This document shows positions 53,211 to 62,749 of a stretch of 64,000 nucleotides of DNA, in pieces. A program made the translations under genes and the position numbers. This stretch comes from Roseiarcus sp963696665 (GTDB taxonomy: Bacteria > Pseudomonadota > Alphaproteobacteria > Rhizobiales > Beijerinckiaceae), in NCBI GenBank assembly GCA_963696665.1, contig CAVOLE010000004.1, positions 248,001 to 312,000 of the forward strand, in the 5' to 3' direction. The notes under the pieces were generated by a model. The model had not been told where the DNA came from. It made no database searches and saw nothing but the letters and a program-made list of their open reading frames with translations. How positions within the stretch are numbered: position 1 is the first letter of the stretch; the number at the start of each line of letters is the position of its first letter.

Positions 53211-53993
53211 TCAGGCCGCCTCTGCTTCGACAGGCGGGGTCAAGGCGCCGGTCATCATCGCAACCGCGTCCGACATCGTCACCTTCTTCGGGTCCACGAC
53301 TGTCAAACGGCGGCCCAAGCGGTGGATGTGAATGCGGTCGGCGACTTCGAACACGTGGGGCATGTTGTGCGAGATCAGAATGATCGGCAACCCGCGCTTC
53401 TTCACGTCAAGAATGAGTTCGAGCACGCGACGCGATTCCTTGACGCCGAGCGCGGCTGTCGGCTCGTCCATGATCACGACGCGCTTGGCGAAAGCCGCGG
53501 CGCGCGCCACCGCCACGCCCTGGCGCTGGCCGCCGGACAGGGTTTCGACCGGCTGATGGATGTTCTGGATCGTCATCAGGCCAAGGTCGTTCAGTTTCTC
53601 CCGCGCGAATTTCGCCATGCGGGCGCGATCGGTCGCTCGGAACCATTGTCCCATGATTCCGGGCGCCCGCGGCTCCCGGCCGAGAAACATGTTGTCGGCG
53701 ATCGACAGCGCCGGCGAGAGAGCCAGCGTCTGGTACACGGTCTCGATGCCCGCTTCGCGCGCCGCGATCGGGGAGGTGAAGTGAACGACCTCGCCGCCAA
53801 GCCGAATCTCGCCGAGTTCGGGAATGACCGCGCCGCAGAGGGCCTTGATGAGGGTCGACTTGCCAGCGCCGTTGTCCCCGATGACGGCGAGGATCTCTCC
53901 TTTAAAAAGGTCGAAGTCGGCGTGGTCGAGCGCAGTCACCCGCCCGTAACGCTTGACCAGGCTGCGAGCCTCAAGGACCGGTTCGACGCTCAT
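53211..53993 (-). CDS. frcA: Sugar ABC transporter ATP-binding protein (FrcA-like)
   Basis: ABC ATPase of 260 aa energising sugar import. Walker A is GDNGAGKSTLIKAL, the signature is LSGGQRQGVAVARA, and Walker B is VVIMDEPTAALGV. ISHNMPHVFEVADRIHIHRL resembles FrcA. The single-domain length matches FrcA rather than the duplicated RbsA/XylG type. ATG 53993 overlaps the permease stop as ATGA. The frame is open much further upstream, over the permease gene, but that part is a shadow. Confidence 0.93.
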   Translation of the reverse strand: MSVEPVLEARSLVKRYGRVTALDHADFDLFKGEILAVIGDNGAGKSTLIKALCGAVIPELGEIRLGGEVVHFTSPIAAREAGIETVYQTLALSPALSIADNMFLGREPRAPGIMGQWFRATDRARMAKFAREKLNDLGLMTIQNIHQPVETLSGGQRQGVAVARAAAFAKRVVIMDEPTAALGVKESRRVLELILDVKKRGLPIILISHNMPHVFEVADRIHIHRLGRRLTVVDPKKVTMSDAVAMMTGALTPPVEAEAA

Positions 53994-55069
53994 TGCGACA
54001 CCCTCCGGATCCACTGGTCGAGAGCGACCGCGACGATGATCAGGACGCCGATGGCGAACTCCTGCCACAGCACGTCGAGTCCGGCGAGCGAAACAGCGGA
54101 GCGGAAGACCCCGACGATCAGCGCGCCGACCAGCGTGCCGATGATCGAGCCTCTGCCGCCGAACAGCGACGTGCCGCCGATCACCACCGCGGTGATGCTG
54201 TCGAGATTGGCGTTCTCGCCCGCCGTCGGGCTGATGGCGCCGACGCGGCCGATCAGCGCCCAGCCGGCGATCGCCGCGATGAGGCCCGCGAACACGTATA
54301 CGCTGAGCAGAATGCGATCCGTATTGATGCCCGCAAGCCGGGCGGCCTCCGGGTCGTCGCCCGTGGCGTAGATGTGGCGGCCGTAGGCGGTGCGGTTGAG
54401 GACATACCAGACGACGGCGGCGACAATCAGCAACAGGAAGGTGCCCCACATGATTCGGGCGGAGCCGATCTCCACTTGGTTGCCCATGATCTGCAGGAAC
54501 CAGGCCTTGTCCTGGATGTCCTGCATCCCGATCGTTTCGCTCTGCGAGTAGAAGGTGTTGAGCGCGCCGATGATGCTGAGCGTTCCCAGCGTGACGATGA
54601 ACGGCGGCATCTTGAGGCGCGTGACCAAGACGCCATTGAGGTAGCCGAAGGCTGCGCCGACAATGAGCCCGAGCGGGAAAGCGATAATGGTCGGAACGCC
54701 GTCGTACACGGCGAGCCGCCCCATGACCACCGAGGAAATCACCATGATGACGCCGATCGAAAGATCGATGCCCGCGGTGAGGATTACGAGGGTCTGGCCG
54801 ACGCCGACAATGCCGATGACCATCACCTGCGTGAGTATGGTCGAGAGATTGCTGGCGGCGGTGAACCGTGAAGGATTGACGACTATCCCCAACAGCACGC
54901 CGAGCAGAAGCACGACGAACGGCACAACAGTCGGATACGCGTGGAGGAAACGTTGCGTCCGCTGGAGAACGGTGAGACGTTCTTCCTCGAATGAGGCGGC
55001 TACCGTCGCCGCGCCCGTCAGAACACTTTCGAACTCTTGGGGCGTGGGGCGGCCAGTCGCTTCGCTCAT
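53990..55069 (-). CDS. frcC: Sugar ABC transporter permease (FrcC-like)
   Basis: Membrane component of a CUT2-type sugar importer, 359 aa with about nine to ten helices (FVVLLLGVLLGIVVNPS, VMVIGIVGVGQTLVILTAGI, IIAFPLGLIVGAAFGYLNGV). The segment GIDLSIGVIMVISSVV and NGVLVTRLKMPPFIVTLG are CUT2 permease signatures. The N-terminal about 50 residues are cytoplasmic, longer than in RbsC, as in FrcC. It is the second gene of frcBCA. Confidence 0.93.
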   Translation of the reverse strand: MSEATGRPTPQEFESVLTGAATVAASFEEERLTVLQRTQRFLHAYPTVVPFVVLLLGVLLGIVVNPSRFTAASNLSTILTQVMVIGIVGVGQTLVILTAGIDLSIGVIMVISSVVMGRLAVYDGVPTIIAFPLGLIVGAAFGYLNGVLVTRLKMPPFIVTLGTLSIIGALNTFYSQSETIGMQDIQDKAWFLQIMGNQVEIGSARIMWGTFLLLIVAAVVWYVLNRTAYGRHIYATGDDPEAARLAGINTDRILLSVYVFAGLIAAIAGWALIGRVGAISPTAGENANLDSITAVVIGGTSLFGGRGSIIGTLVGALIVGVFRSAVSLAGLDVLWQEFAIGVLIIVAVALDQWIRRVSQ

Positions 55070-55178
55070 CGCTTCCTCGTTCGTTTCCGGTCGCCCTTTG
55101 TCATGTTGGATCCGCAGCGGGCCTGACCGCCGCGGATCCTTCTTATTTCATCGGATTAAGCTCAGAATGCGGGGGAAA

Positions 55179-56189
55179 TCAACCCCAGCAGATCTTCATG
55201 GCTTCCTCACTCGTGATCGAGGGAACGCCCGAAACCGGCTTATCGGTAACGAGCTTCTCCCCGGTATCCCTGCTCGCCGGCTTCTTGCCCGACTTGATGT
55301 ACTCTGCGACCGCTTCGACGCCGTCGGCGGCCATCAGCAGGGGATATTGCTGGGAGGTTGCGCCAAGGATGCCTTCCTTGACCCACTTCACGCCCTGGCA
55401 GCCGCCGTCGACGGCGACGAACAAGATGCCCTTCTCCTTGCCGGCAGCCTTGAGGGCCGCATAGCCGCCATAAGCGGCCGGTTCGTTGATGGCGTAGACG
55501 AGGTCGATATGGTCAGCCTTCTGAAGGATGTTCTCCATCGCCTGACGGCCGCCTTCCGTCGCGCCCTTGGTCACGTCCGAGCCGACGATTTGCGGGCTGT
55601 CGCTGGCGGCGTAGTGCTTCGGATCCTTGACCTTAATGCCGAAGCCGGTGAGGAACCCATTGTGACGCAGATAGTCGACGGTCGGCTCGTTGGGCGCGAG
55701 GTCGAGGGTGGCGATCTTGGCGGTTGCGGCCTTATTGCCGAGCGTGCCCTTCGCCCACTCTCCGATCAACTCGCCCGCCTTGAAATTGTCAGTCGCGAAA
55801 TTGGCGTCAGCCGCCGTGATCGGGTCGAGCGGAGTGTCGAGCGTGATGACGAGGACGCCGGCGTCGCGCGCCTTCTTCACCGTTGGCACGATCGCCGTCG
55901 AATCGCTGGGCACGAGCAGAATGCCCTTGGCGCCGGCGGCGATGAGCTGCTCGATCGCTCTCACTTCGCCATCGTTGTCGCCGTCGAACTTGCCGGCATA
56001 GGCCTGAGGCGTCAGGCCGAGCTCCTTGGCCTTGGCCTCGAAGCCTTCTTTCATTTTCACAAAGAAGGGATTGGTGTTGGTTTTCGTGACGAGTCCCACG
56101 ATGTCGCCGGCATGAGCGGGCGCCGCTACGAGGGCGAGAGACAGGGCCGCAGCCCCGATGGACGTGAACAATCGAGAAAGCTTGGACAC
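55179..56189 (-). CDS. frcB: Sugar ABC transporter substrate-binding protein (FrcB-like)
   Basis: Periplasmic sugar-binding protein of 336 aa. The signal peptide is LFTSIGAAALSLALVAAPAH followed by AGDIVGLVTKTNTNPFFVKM, the family opening. ITLDTPLDPITAADANFATD and YAINEPAAYGGYAALKAAGK are as expected for fructose/ribose-type binding proteins, and the C-terminus ends KICWG. GTG 56189 has GGGAGGAAACC upstream and is preferred over ATG 56222. The specificity for fructose is inferred from similarity and gene order with the ROK regulator. Confidence 0.9.
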   Translation of the reverse strand: MSKLSRLFTSIGAAALSLALVAAPAHAGDIVGLVTKTNTNPFFVKMKEGFEAKAKELGLTPQAYAGKFDGDNDGEVRAIEQLIAAGAKGILLVPSDSTAIVPTVKKARDAGVLVITLDTPLDPITAADANFATDNFKAGELIGEWAKGTLGNKAATAKIATLDLAPNEPTVDYLRHNGFLTGFGIKVKDPKHYAASDSPQIVGSDVTKGATEGGRQAMENILQKADHIDLVYAINEPAAYGGYAALKAAGKEKGILFVAVDGGCQGVKWVKEGILGATSQQYPLLMAADGVEAVAEYIKSGKKPASRDTGEKLVTDKPVSGVPSITSEEAMKICWG

Positions 56190-56318
56190 AGGTTTCCTCC
56201 CGATGGGTCGACACGGCGACATTGATCATTACAGCCGCAGGTGGCTGGACGTAACGTCTTTGCCTTCCCGTGACCGCTTGCCGCCGACTTATTCCTTAGG
56301 GCAGACTTTTAGCCAAGA

Positions 56319-56355
56319 GTCAAGGATAATTACATCCGCTTGAATTATCCTTGAC
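56319..56355. promoter_or_regulatory. Perfect 13-bp inverted repeat, likely ROK regulator operator
   Basis: GTCAAGGATAATT (56319-56331) and AATTATCCTTGAC (56343-56355) are perfect arms around an 11-bp spacer. The site lies in the divergent intergenic region between frcB and the ROK regulator, 130 bp from the frcB start. Its location and symmetry fit an operator that controls both genes. Confidence 0.65.
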
Positions 56356-56416
56356 AGACTCTCCTGTTCGGCACGATCATGCGGCCGAGTCGTTTACGAC
56401 AAGGCATAAGCGGAGG

Positions 56417-57710
56417 ATGAAGGAGGCGCATGGCAACGCGCGCGCATATGCCATGAGTGGGCACAATGGCGATGCGGCGGCAGGCTCGCCCCTTATCGTC
56501 GTCTCCCCGATGAACGCTGGCGGCGCCAATCAGGCGGGCGTGCGTCTTTACAATGAGCGTTTGTTGCTCTCGCTCGTGCGCCGTTTTGGTCCGTTATCCA
56601 AGATTGAAGTCGCGCGATCGACTGGACTGTCCGTTCAAGCGACGTCCGCAATCATGAATCGACTGCAAGCGGAGGGACTGTTGAAGCGAGAAGCCCCGCT
56701 CCGTGGCCGAGTGGGGCAGCCGACGATCCCGATGTCGATCGATCGCGAAGGCGCCTTTTCGTTCGGACTCAAAATCGGGCGGCGCAGTTGTGATTTGGTG
56801 CTGGTCGACTTTGGCGGAGCGATTCGCCAACTGACCTGCCGAGCTTACGCATTTCCTACGCCGATGATGATCCTTGACTTTGTCCGAGAGTCGCTGCCGT
56901 CGCTCGCCGCTTCGCTTACGGCGTCGCAGAGACGGCGGATCGCCGGCGTTGGCGTGGCGGCCCCCTTCCAATTGTGGAACTGGGAATCCGAAATCGGCGC
57001 GCCAGAGGGCGCGATGAATGCCTGGCGGCACTTCGACGCGGAAAGCGAAATCGCGGCCGTGTGCCCTTATCCGACGACGCTTTGCAATGACGCGACCGCC
57101 GCTTGCGCGGCTGAGTTTTTCTTCGGTCGCTGCTGGCGCTATCGCGACTTCCTCTATTTCTTCGTCGGCGAATTTCTCGGCGGGGGGTTAGTGCTCGACG
57201 GGGCGCTACGCCTCGGGCGCACCGGCAACGCAGCCGCGCTCGGTTCAATGCCGATTATGGCGAAGGCTAACGGCGGCGTCGCTCCGCAGCTCATCGCATG
57301 CGCGTCAATTTATCAGCTGGAGCGTCGGCTCGAAGCAGCTGGCCTCGAATTCTTCGTCGATTTACGCGACGCCGGAATCATGGGGCGAATTAGGCGCTCA
57401 GCTCGACATCTGGATTGAAGACGCCGCGTCCGCTCTGGCCTACGCGACGGTCGCGGCGATCTCGGTCATCGACTTTGAGGCGATCGTGATCGACGGCGCG
57501 CTGCCAGCAACGGTGCGCGAGCGACTCACTGCCCGTATGGCTCAGATTTTCGCTGGTCTCGACCGGCGCGGTTTGAGCGACGTCGACATTGTCCCGGGCT
57601 CAATCGGCGCCGATGCGGTCTCGATCGGAGGGGCGGCGTTGCCGCTGATCAAGCAATTCGCTCGCGATCGAGAAGTTTTGTTCAAGGATGCGATGAGACA
57701 GGCGAGCTGA
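56417..57710 (+). pseudogene. frcR: ROK family transcriptional regulator (FrcR-like), frameshifted
   Basis: Sugar-responsive regulator of about 430 aa. The winged helix is at YNERLLLSLVRRFGPLSKIE and STGLSVQATSAIMNRLQAEG, followed by the ROK fold (FSFGLKIGRRSCDLVLVDFG, GVGVAAPFQLWNW, NDATAACAAEFFFGR). The frame closes at 57418, but dropping one base near 57368 continues TPESWGELGAQLDIWIEDAA and LPATVRERLTARMAQIFAGL to 57710. The start could be ATG 56417 or 56453; a TTG at 56351 lies inside the inverted repeat and is unlikely. It is divergent from frcBCA, which it probably controls. Some ROK zinc-motif residues are not evident. Confidence 0.82.
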
Positions 57711-57815
57711 AACAAAAGCGCTCCGCATCGCGAGCTTGGCTCAGAGCGCGTTGGTCGGTAATCTCTAAGCGCGGGAGGCTGGCGAAATCGCCCCAAGCAA
57801 CCCAACAGAGTCTCC

Positions 57816-59291
57816 ATGGCCACACGCATCGTCAAGGTTGAACCATTCGATCTCGTTGTCTTTGGCGGCACCGGCGATCTGGCTCATCGCAAGCTCTATC
57901 CGGCGCTCTTTCACCGCGAGCGCAGCAACCAGTTCTCCGAGCCAACCCGGATCATCGGAGCGTCGCGTCGTCAACTCAGCCGCGAGGCGTTCCGCGACTC
58001 GGTCAAGGACACGCTGACAAAGTTTCACATCATCGGCGGCGACGTGGACCCCGTGACGGAGCGATTTCTCTCCCAACTCGACTACGTTGCTGTCGACGCC
58101 AGGAAAGACGGCGGATGGACGGACCTGAAGGCGTTGCTTGGCGCCGATGAACGCATCCGAGCGTACTATCTCGCGACCGGTCCTGACCTGTTCGGTCCGC
58201 TGGCGAAGCGCCTCGGCGCCGAAGGCCTGGCAACCCCCCGCTCAAGAATCATCGTCGAGAAGCCGATCGGCAGAGACGGCGCAAGCGCAGCGGCCATCAA
58301 CGACGTGATTGGTTCGGTCTTTCTTGAGCGAAACATTTTTCGCATCGACCATTATCTTGGCAAGGAATCGGTGCAGAACTTGATGGCGCTGCGTTTCGCC
58401 AACATCCTTCTCGAGCCTTTGTGGAACAACGCGCACATTGATCATGTGCAGATCACCGTCGCTGAGACGCTTGGCGTCGAGGGACGAGGCGGCTATTACG
58501 AAGAAGCCGGCGCAATGCGTGACATGGTCCAGAACCACATGATGCAGCTCCTTTGCCTCGTTGCGATGGAGCCGCCGAATTCACTCGAGGCGGATTCCCT
58601 GCGGGATGAAAAGCTGAAAGTGCTGAAGGCGTTGCAACCGATCGACGAAACCAACACCTCAAATCTCACCGTGCGTGGGCAATATCGCGCCGGCTTTGCC
58701 GACGGCGGCCCCGTGCCCGGCTACCTGCAGGACATCGGCAAGGAGGAAAGCGACACGGAAACGTTCGTTGCTCTCAAAGTCGGAATCGCCAATTGGCGGT
58801 GGGCCGGGGTTCCCTTCTATCTTCGCACAGGCAAGAGGCTTCCCCAGCGCTTTTCGGAAATCGTGGTCGGATTCCGGCGCGTGCCGCACGTCATATTCGC
58901 GATGCATCCCGACGGCATACCTCCAAACCGCTTGGTGATGCGCGTCCAGCCGGACGAGGGGATCAAGCTGTGGATGATGGTGAAGGAGCCGGGGCCCGGC
59001 GAGATGCGGCTGCAGCATGTACCGCTCGACATGAGCTTCGCCAAGGCATTTGGCATGCCGTCCGCAGACGCCTATGAGCGGTTGCTGATGGACGCTCTCC
59101 GCGGCAATGCCGCTCTCTTCATGCGACGCGATGAAGTCGAGGCGGCTTGGAAATTCATCGATCCCATTCGCGACGCCTGGGCGCAATCTGGCGAGCCGCC
59201 GCGCCCGTATGCCGCCGGCACTTGGGGACCCAACGCGTCCGTCGCCTTGATTGAACGCGACGGGCGAACCTGGAATGAGGAATACGAATGA
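57816..59291 (+). CDS. zwf: Glucose-6-phosphate 1-dehydrogenase
   Basis: Oxidises glucose-6-phosphate to 6-phosphogluconolactone with NADP. The 491-aa protein has VVFGGTGDLAHRKLYPALFH (nucleotide binding), KPIGRDGASA and the active-site motif RIDHYLGKESVQNLMALRFA. QNHMMQLLCLVAMEPP and RTGKRLPQRFSEIVV are typical. The following pgl gene overlaps its stop as ATGA, so the two are translationally coupled. Together they feed the Entner-Doudoroff or pentose phosphate pathway. Confidence 0.96.
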   Translation: MATRIVKVEPFDLVVFGGTGDLAHRKLYPALFHRERSNQFSEPTRIIGASRRQLSREAFRDSVKDTLTKFHIIGGDVDPVTERFLSQLDYVAVDARKDGGWTDLKALLGADERIRAYYLATGPDLFGPLAKRLGAEGLATPRSRIIVEKPIGRDGASAAAINDVIGSVFLERNIFRIDHYLGKESVQNLMALRFANILLEPLWNNAHIDHVQITVAETLGVEGRGGYYEEAGAMRDMVQNHMMQLLCLVAMEPPNSLEADSLRDEKLKVLKALQPIDETNTSNLTVRGQYRAGFADGGPVPGYLQDIGKEESDTETFVALKVGIANWRWAGVPFYLRTGKRLPQRFSEIVVGFRRVPHVIFAMHPDGIPPNRLVMRVQPDEGIKLWMMVKEPGPGEMRLQHVPLDMSFAKAFGMPSADAYERLLMDALRGNAALFMRRDEVEAAWKFIDPIRDAWAQSGEPPRPYAAGTWGPNASVALIERDGRTWNEEYE

Positions 59292-60043
59292 TCGAGACCG
59301 ATTTCGCTCGCCGCGAATTCGCCAATGGCGACGAGCTGGCTCAAGGCTTGGCCGACTGGACGGCGGAGCGTCTACGTGAAGCTATCGCTGCGCGAGGCGT
59401 CGCGTTGCTCATCGTCTCCGGCGGCAAGTCACCCGCTCGTTTTTTTGACCGGCTTTCGAATTTGGACCTCGAATGGTCGCGGGTCGCAATCACGCTCGCC
59501 GACGAGCGGCGGGTGGCCGACGACAGCCCTCGCTCCAACGCACGGCTGGTGCGCGAGAGGTTGCTGCAGAATCGCGCACGGGCGGCAAGCTTTACGCCGC
59601 TTGCGGATATCCGTTTGCCAGAGGACCAGGAACTCGCCGCCGCAAGCGCCCGGATCGCCAATTTGCCGACGCCTGCGGACGTCGTGATCTTGGGCATGGG
59701 CGATGATGGACACACCGCTTCCTGGTTCCCCGGCGCCGAAGGGCTCGCCGAAGCGATGGACCCGGGGGCTAGGCAACTCGTCGCTCCGATCGTTGCGCCG
59801 GATGCGCCCGAACCGCGGCTGACGCTCACGGGACGCGTCATCTTGCGGGCCAAGGCGATTGCGCTCGAGATCCAGGGGGCGGGCAAGCTCGCCACTTTCT
59901 CGGCCGCGCTCGAGCCTGGCCCCGAACAGGCTATGCCAATTCGCGCCGTGTTGCGGGGCGCCGCCGATCGCCTCACCGTGTTCATGTCGTCGCGGGCGGA
60001 CGCGTCTCCAGACGCAACGGCCGAAACGCATCCTGCGGCTTGA
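59288..60043 (+). CDS. pgl: 6-phosphogluconolactonase
   Basis: Hydrolyses 6-phosphogluconolactone to 6-phosphogluconate, directly after Zwf. The 251-aa protein of the DevB/NagB-like type has LLIVSGGKSPARFFDRLSNL, VAITLADERRVADDSPRSNA and VILGMGDDGHTASWFPGAEG. The start overlaps the zwf stop. The next gene in many relatives is edd or another central-metabolism gene; here a repeat region follows instead, so the operon ends. Confidence 0.94.
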   Translation: MIETDFARREFANGDELAQGLADWTAERLREAIAARGVALLIVSGGKSPARFFDRLSNLDLEWSRVAITLADERRVADDSPRSNARLVRERLLQNRARAASFTPLADIRLPEDQELAAASARIANLPTPADVVILGMGDDGHTASWFPGAEGLAEAMDPGARQLVAPIVAPDAPEPRLTLTGRVILRAKAIALEIQGAGKLATFSAALEPGPEQAMPIRAVLRGAADRLTVFMSSRADASPDATAETHPAA

Positions 60044-60552
60044 TCATCGAGACGCGCCCAGAGGCTCTTATAGCGCCAGCTGTTGGCAACAGAAATTCCG
60101 CAGTGTGGCGGCGGGAGACGGGCCCGAAGCGTCGTGGCCGGGCTTGTCCCGGCCATCCCGCATTTCGGCGCAGAGAACGACCGCAAGGGGGGGCGAGGTC
60201 ACCAAGCGTTGTTTCTGAGGCCCTGCCACTATGCCGGGGTCAGGCCCGGCCAGGACGGCAGAGGCTCCGAGGCGAGTTGGAAGCAACAGCTATCGCTATA
60301 AGAGCCGGGAAAAATATTCCGGCAAACACAAAGGACATAGCGAACATCTGATTTTATCAAGACAGTTATGGCTCTTATGGCGTTGGCTCTCCGCGACCGC
60401 GCCTTCGAGCCTGGCGCGTTTGGACGGCGCCGTCGCCGGTCATCGCGACCTTCGGGCTCTTGGTCCCGGGGGAGGCGATCCAGGGAACGTGGGCGCCCTG
60501 CGAAAGACGAGCGTCTTTCGACCCTGGGCCAAGACCTAACGATTCTGCGAAA
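60044..60552. repeat. 509-bp intergenic region with dispersed repeats
   Basis: It contains CGTCGTGGCCGGGCTTGTCC..CCCGCATTTC (about 60130-60170) and the mirrored GCCGGGGTCAGGCCCGGCC.. (about 60233-60260), which are parts of a common Rhizobiales repeat family. Near 60470-60500, GGCGATCCAGGGAACGTGGG resembles another family also seen at 50,485. No gene is recognised. Confidence 0.55.
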
Positions 60553-62247
60553 TCATGCGCTTTCCTGTGAAATCTTCTGCGTGCCGTAATATGCGTTCCG
60601 AAGCGATTTAGCGACTGGTCGCCGTGGAGCTCGCTGACGAACGCTCTCGTAATTGAGAACGATCACGAGCGCCAACAGAGAAAAGATCAGCATATGATTT
60701 TCTTTCTGCGACAGAACGAGTTTGTTCATGATGAATCCTATGAAACTGCAAGCCAATGCGCCGGCCAGCGCGCCAGATTCGGACGTGTCGGAGAGATAAT
60801 TGCGTAGGCCATACCAGACTGGAAGCACGAGCAGCCCAAGGAAAAATACTAGTCCAAGGACCCCCGTTTCGACGACGAGCGATAGGATGTAGCTGTCGAT
60901 CTGGCCCAACCCGATGATGAGACCTCCAAGTCCGAAACCGTGCCCGGTGATCGGATTGGACTTAATGAATGGCGTTCCTGCCGCCCACTGCACGTATCGT
61001 GCATCCGTGCTACCCGACTGAGCGGCGCCTCCAAGCACCATATCGTGCACGGTGTGGGAGAACATGATCGCTGCAACGACACAGCCGAAGCCGATAACGC
61101 CGAGGACAGCAGAAATTGCTGGGGCCAAGCTTGCCTTACTGCTCGCCGCTCTGCGAATCGAATAGAAAGCGACAAACACGGCAACAGATACGATCACGCC
61201 AACGAACCCGCCTCGCGACCCCGAGCAGAAAATTCCAATGATTCCGCCGAGGGCGACGGCCCCACCGAGGACCCTCTCAAAGAGTTTCTCTCGGTGCAGA
61301 AGAAAAAATAGACCGATTGGGATGACGATGATTTCAAATTCTCCGAAAGAAAGCGGGGTGACAAAGGTCGACGAGGCTCTAAATAGACCATTTCTGAAAT
61401 CTTGAGGGTTTGGCAGAAGATTTGCAAGCGTAGGGTTATTCTCAATCATCGTCGCTAACATACCTCTTGGAAAAATATCGATGAAGAATTGATGCCTGAG
61501 AAAAAACTCTACGACCCCGGCCGCAGTATTGAATATCGCGCAAAGGCTGATGATCTTCAATAGAAATACAATGTCGTTCCTATCTCTAGCTATATAGATC
61601 ATCGCAAAAAAAGGCACGTACCACGACAGGATTGCGTCCGCGAAAGCCGAGAATGATTCCGAAGGACTGACCGACGTCAAAATGGATAGCCCCGCTGTAG
61701 CAAGGAAGCCGGCCGCGCAAATGAAAATCAGCAACGAGGCGCGAGCGCGGTCCATAATTTGTCGTCGGACGTCAGACGAAGCTGCAACCGCCACAAGAAA
61801 CGGCACGATGAGCGCAAAGGTCGCGAGGCGGCGGGCGGAAATCCAAGGCAGACCGGAAAACTGAACTGTGTAGTAAAAGGGAATGATGAGATCGGCGACA
61901 ATCATCACGAAGAACGTTCTGCGAATGAGTTGCGGCGACACAAGGGGCAGATCCGGCATAACCCAGAGCAGCACCAGTCCGGCGGCCGCCACGATTGCAA
62001 ACGCGCCCATCGGCGGCAGGATAACCGCGGACAGGCCGAGGACCACGCCCAAAGCGATGGACGCGACCGCCCAGGCGACAATTGGCGCAAGGTAACGAAC
62101 GACGTTGGGCGCCGCCCGCGCCGCGAGTCTCGTTTCTCCGACCGCCGTGGAGGCGACCCGGGATAGCGGGAAACGATTCCCGATGCGAGTTATCATCTCT
62201 GTGTCGAACTCCCGAACGGTCCCGAGGCTGCGCTCGTCGCCTCGCAT
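60553..62247 (-). CDS. O-antigen ligase family protein (Wzy_C domain)
   Basis: Polytopic membrane protein of 564 aa with about twelve helices, of the WaaL/Wzy_C family that polymerises or ligates surface polysaccharide. The C-terminal domain is marked by FIKSNPITGHGFGLGG, followed by SYILSLVVETGVLGLVFFLG, as in O-antigen ligases. FCSGSRGGFVG is a further family segment (SRGG). A start at ATG 62247 or 62196 (MITRIGNRFP) is possible. It stands near a broken GT2 gene, so it probably belongs to a surface-polysaccharide locus. Confidence 0.85.
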   Translation of the reverse strand: MRGDERSLGTVREFDTEMITRIGNRFPLSRVASTAVGETRLAARAAPNVVRYLAPIVAWAVASIALGVVLGLSAVILPPMGAFAIVAAAGLVLLWVMPDLPLVSPQLIRRTFFVMIVADLIIPFYYTVQFSGLPWISARRLATFALIVPFLVAVAASSDVRRQIMDRARASLLIFICAAGFLATAGLSILTSVSPSESFSAFADAILSWYVPFFAMIYIARDRNDIVFLLKIISLCAIFNTAAGVVEFFLRHQFFIDIFPRGMLATMIENNPTLANLLPNPQDFRNGLFRASSTFVTPLSFGEFEIIVIPIGLFFLLHREKLFERVLGGAVALGGIIGIFCSGSRGGFVGVIVSVAVFVAFYSIRRAASSKASLAPAISAVLGVIGFGCVVAAIMFSHTVHDMVLGGAAQSGSTDARYVQWAAGTPFIKSNPITGHGFGLGGLIIGLGQIDSYILSLVVETGVLGLVFFLGLLVLPVWYGLRNYLSDTSESGALAGALACSFIGFIMNKLVLSQKENHMLIFSLLALVIVLNYESVRQRAPRRPVAKSLRNAYYGTQKISQESA

Positions 62248-62749
62248 TGTCCAATTTAACGGACTATATCCGTATCCGCGTCAACCCGCTTTTGGCTCAC
62301 ACCCGCCGAGGAGGTCGAGTCCCGCCATGTCGCTGTTGGCTGCAGGATTGATCATTTCTAACAATAAAGCATTGAAACCTGTCGGCGATTCGTTCGACGT
62401 TCCCGCTCCCCTGCCTGACTTTTCGCCGCAGGATTGGACCGCGAGCCAAAAATGACCAATAACTCAAGCTCAATCTTCGCTTCTAAAGAGAAATGTACCG
62501 AAACATGAACGGAGCCGTGGCGTCAACGCGAGAGCCCTTGACCGATCTTCATGGCCGAACTTGGATGTCCCGACTTTCTGGCGCGGCGCGCCTCATTTTC
62601 CACAGCCCGGCGCGCCGAGCTAAATGGGTCTGACGGACTGATTGAGCAAAGCTTTGATCCGCCCGCAATCATTGAGTTGACAAAAAAGTGAGGTTTAAAT
62701 GTATTCGGAAATGATCCCCGCATAAGATTTTTCCTGGAGCGTTGATGGA
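62248..62749. other. 502-bp region with small open frames only
   Basis: Within it lie a 42-codon frame (62327-62455) and a 46-codon frame (62551-62691, ATG, ending PPAIIELTKK). The second lacks a good Shine-Dalgarno and may be a fragment of a glycosyltransferase-type gene. I see no repeat of the families used elsewhere. The stretch is more AT-rich than most of the window. Confidence 0.4.
62327..62455 (+). CDS. Small ORF (42 aa) divergent from the O-antigen ligase gene
   Basis: From ATG 62327 the frame reads MSLLAAGLIISNNKALKPVG then DSFDVPAPLPDFSPQDWTAS and stops at TGA 62453-62455. GAGGAGG lies at 62308-62314, 12 bases before the ATG, a little far. The composition (hydrophobic start, Pro-rich acidic tail) is not random-looking. 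It could be a small protein or the front of a lost gene. No family is recognised. Confidence 0.3.
   Translation: MSLLAAGLIISNNKALKPVGDSFDVPAPLPDFSPQDWTASQK

Noticed and set aside
51279..54371. A 1030-codon plus-strand frame across the Gfo/Idh/MocA, aldo/keto reductase and frc genes
   Set aside because: It is an antisense shadow of four genes with strong motifs; high GC removes stop codons on the opposite strand.
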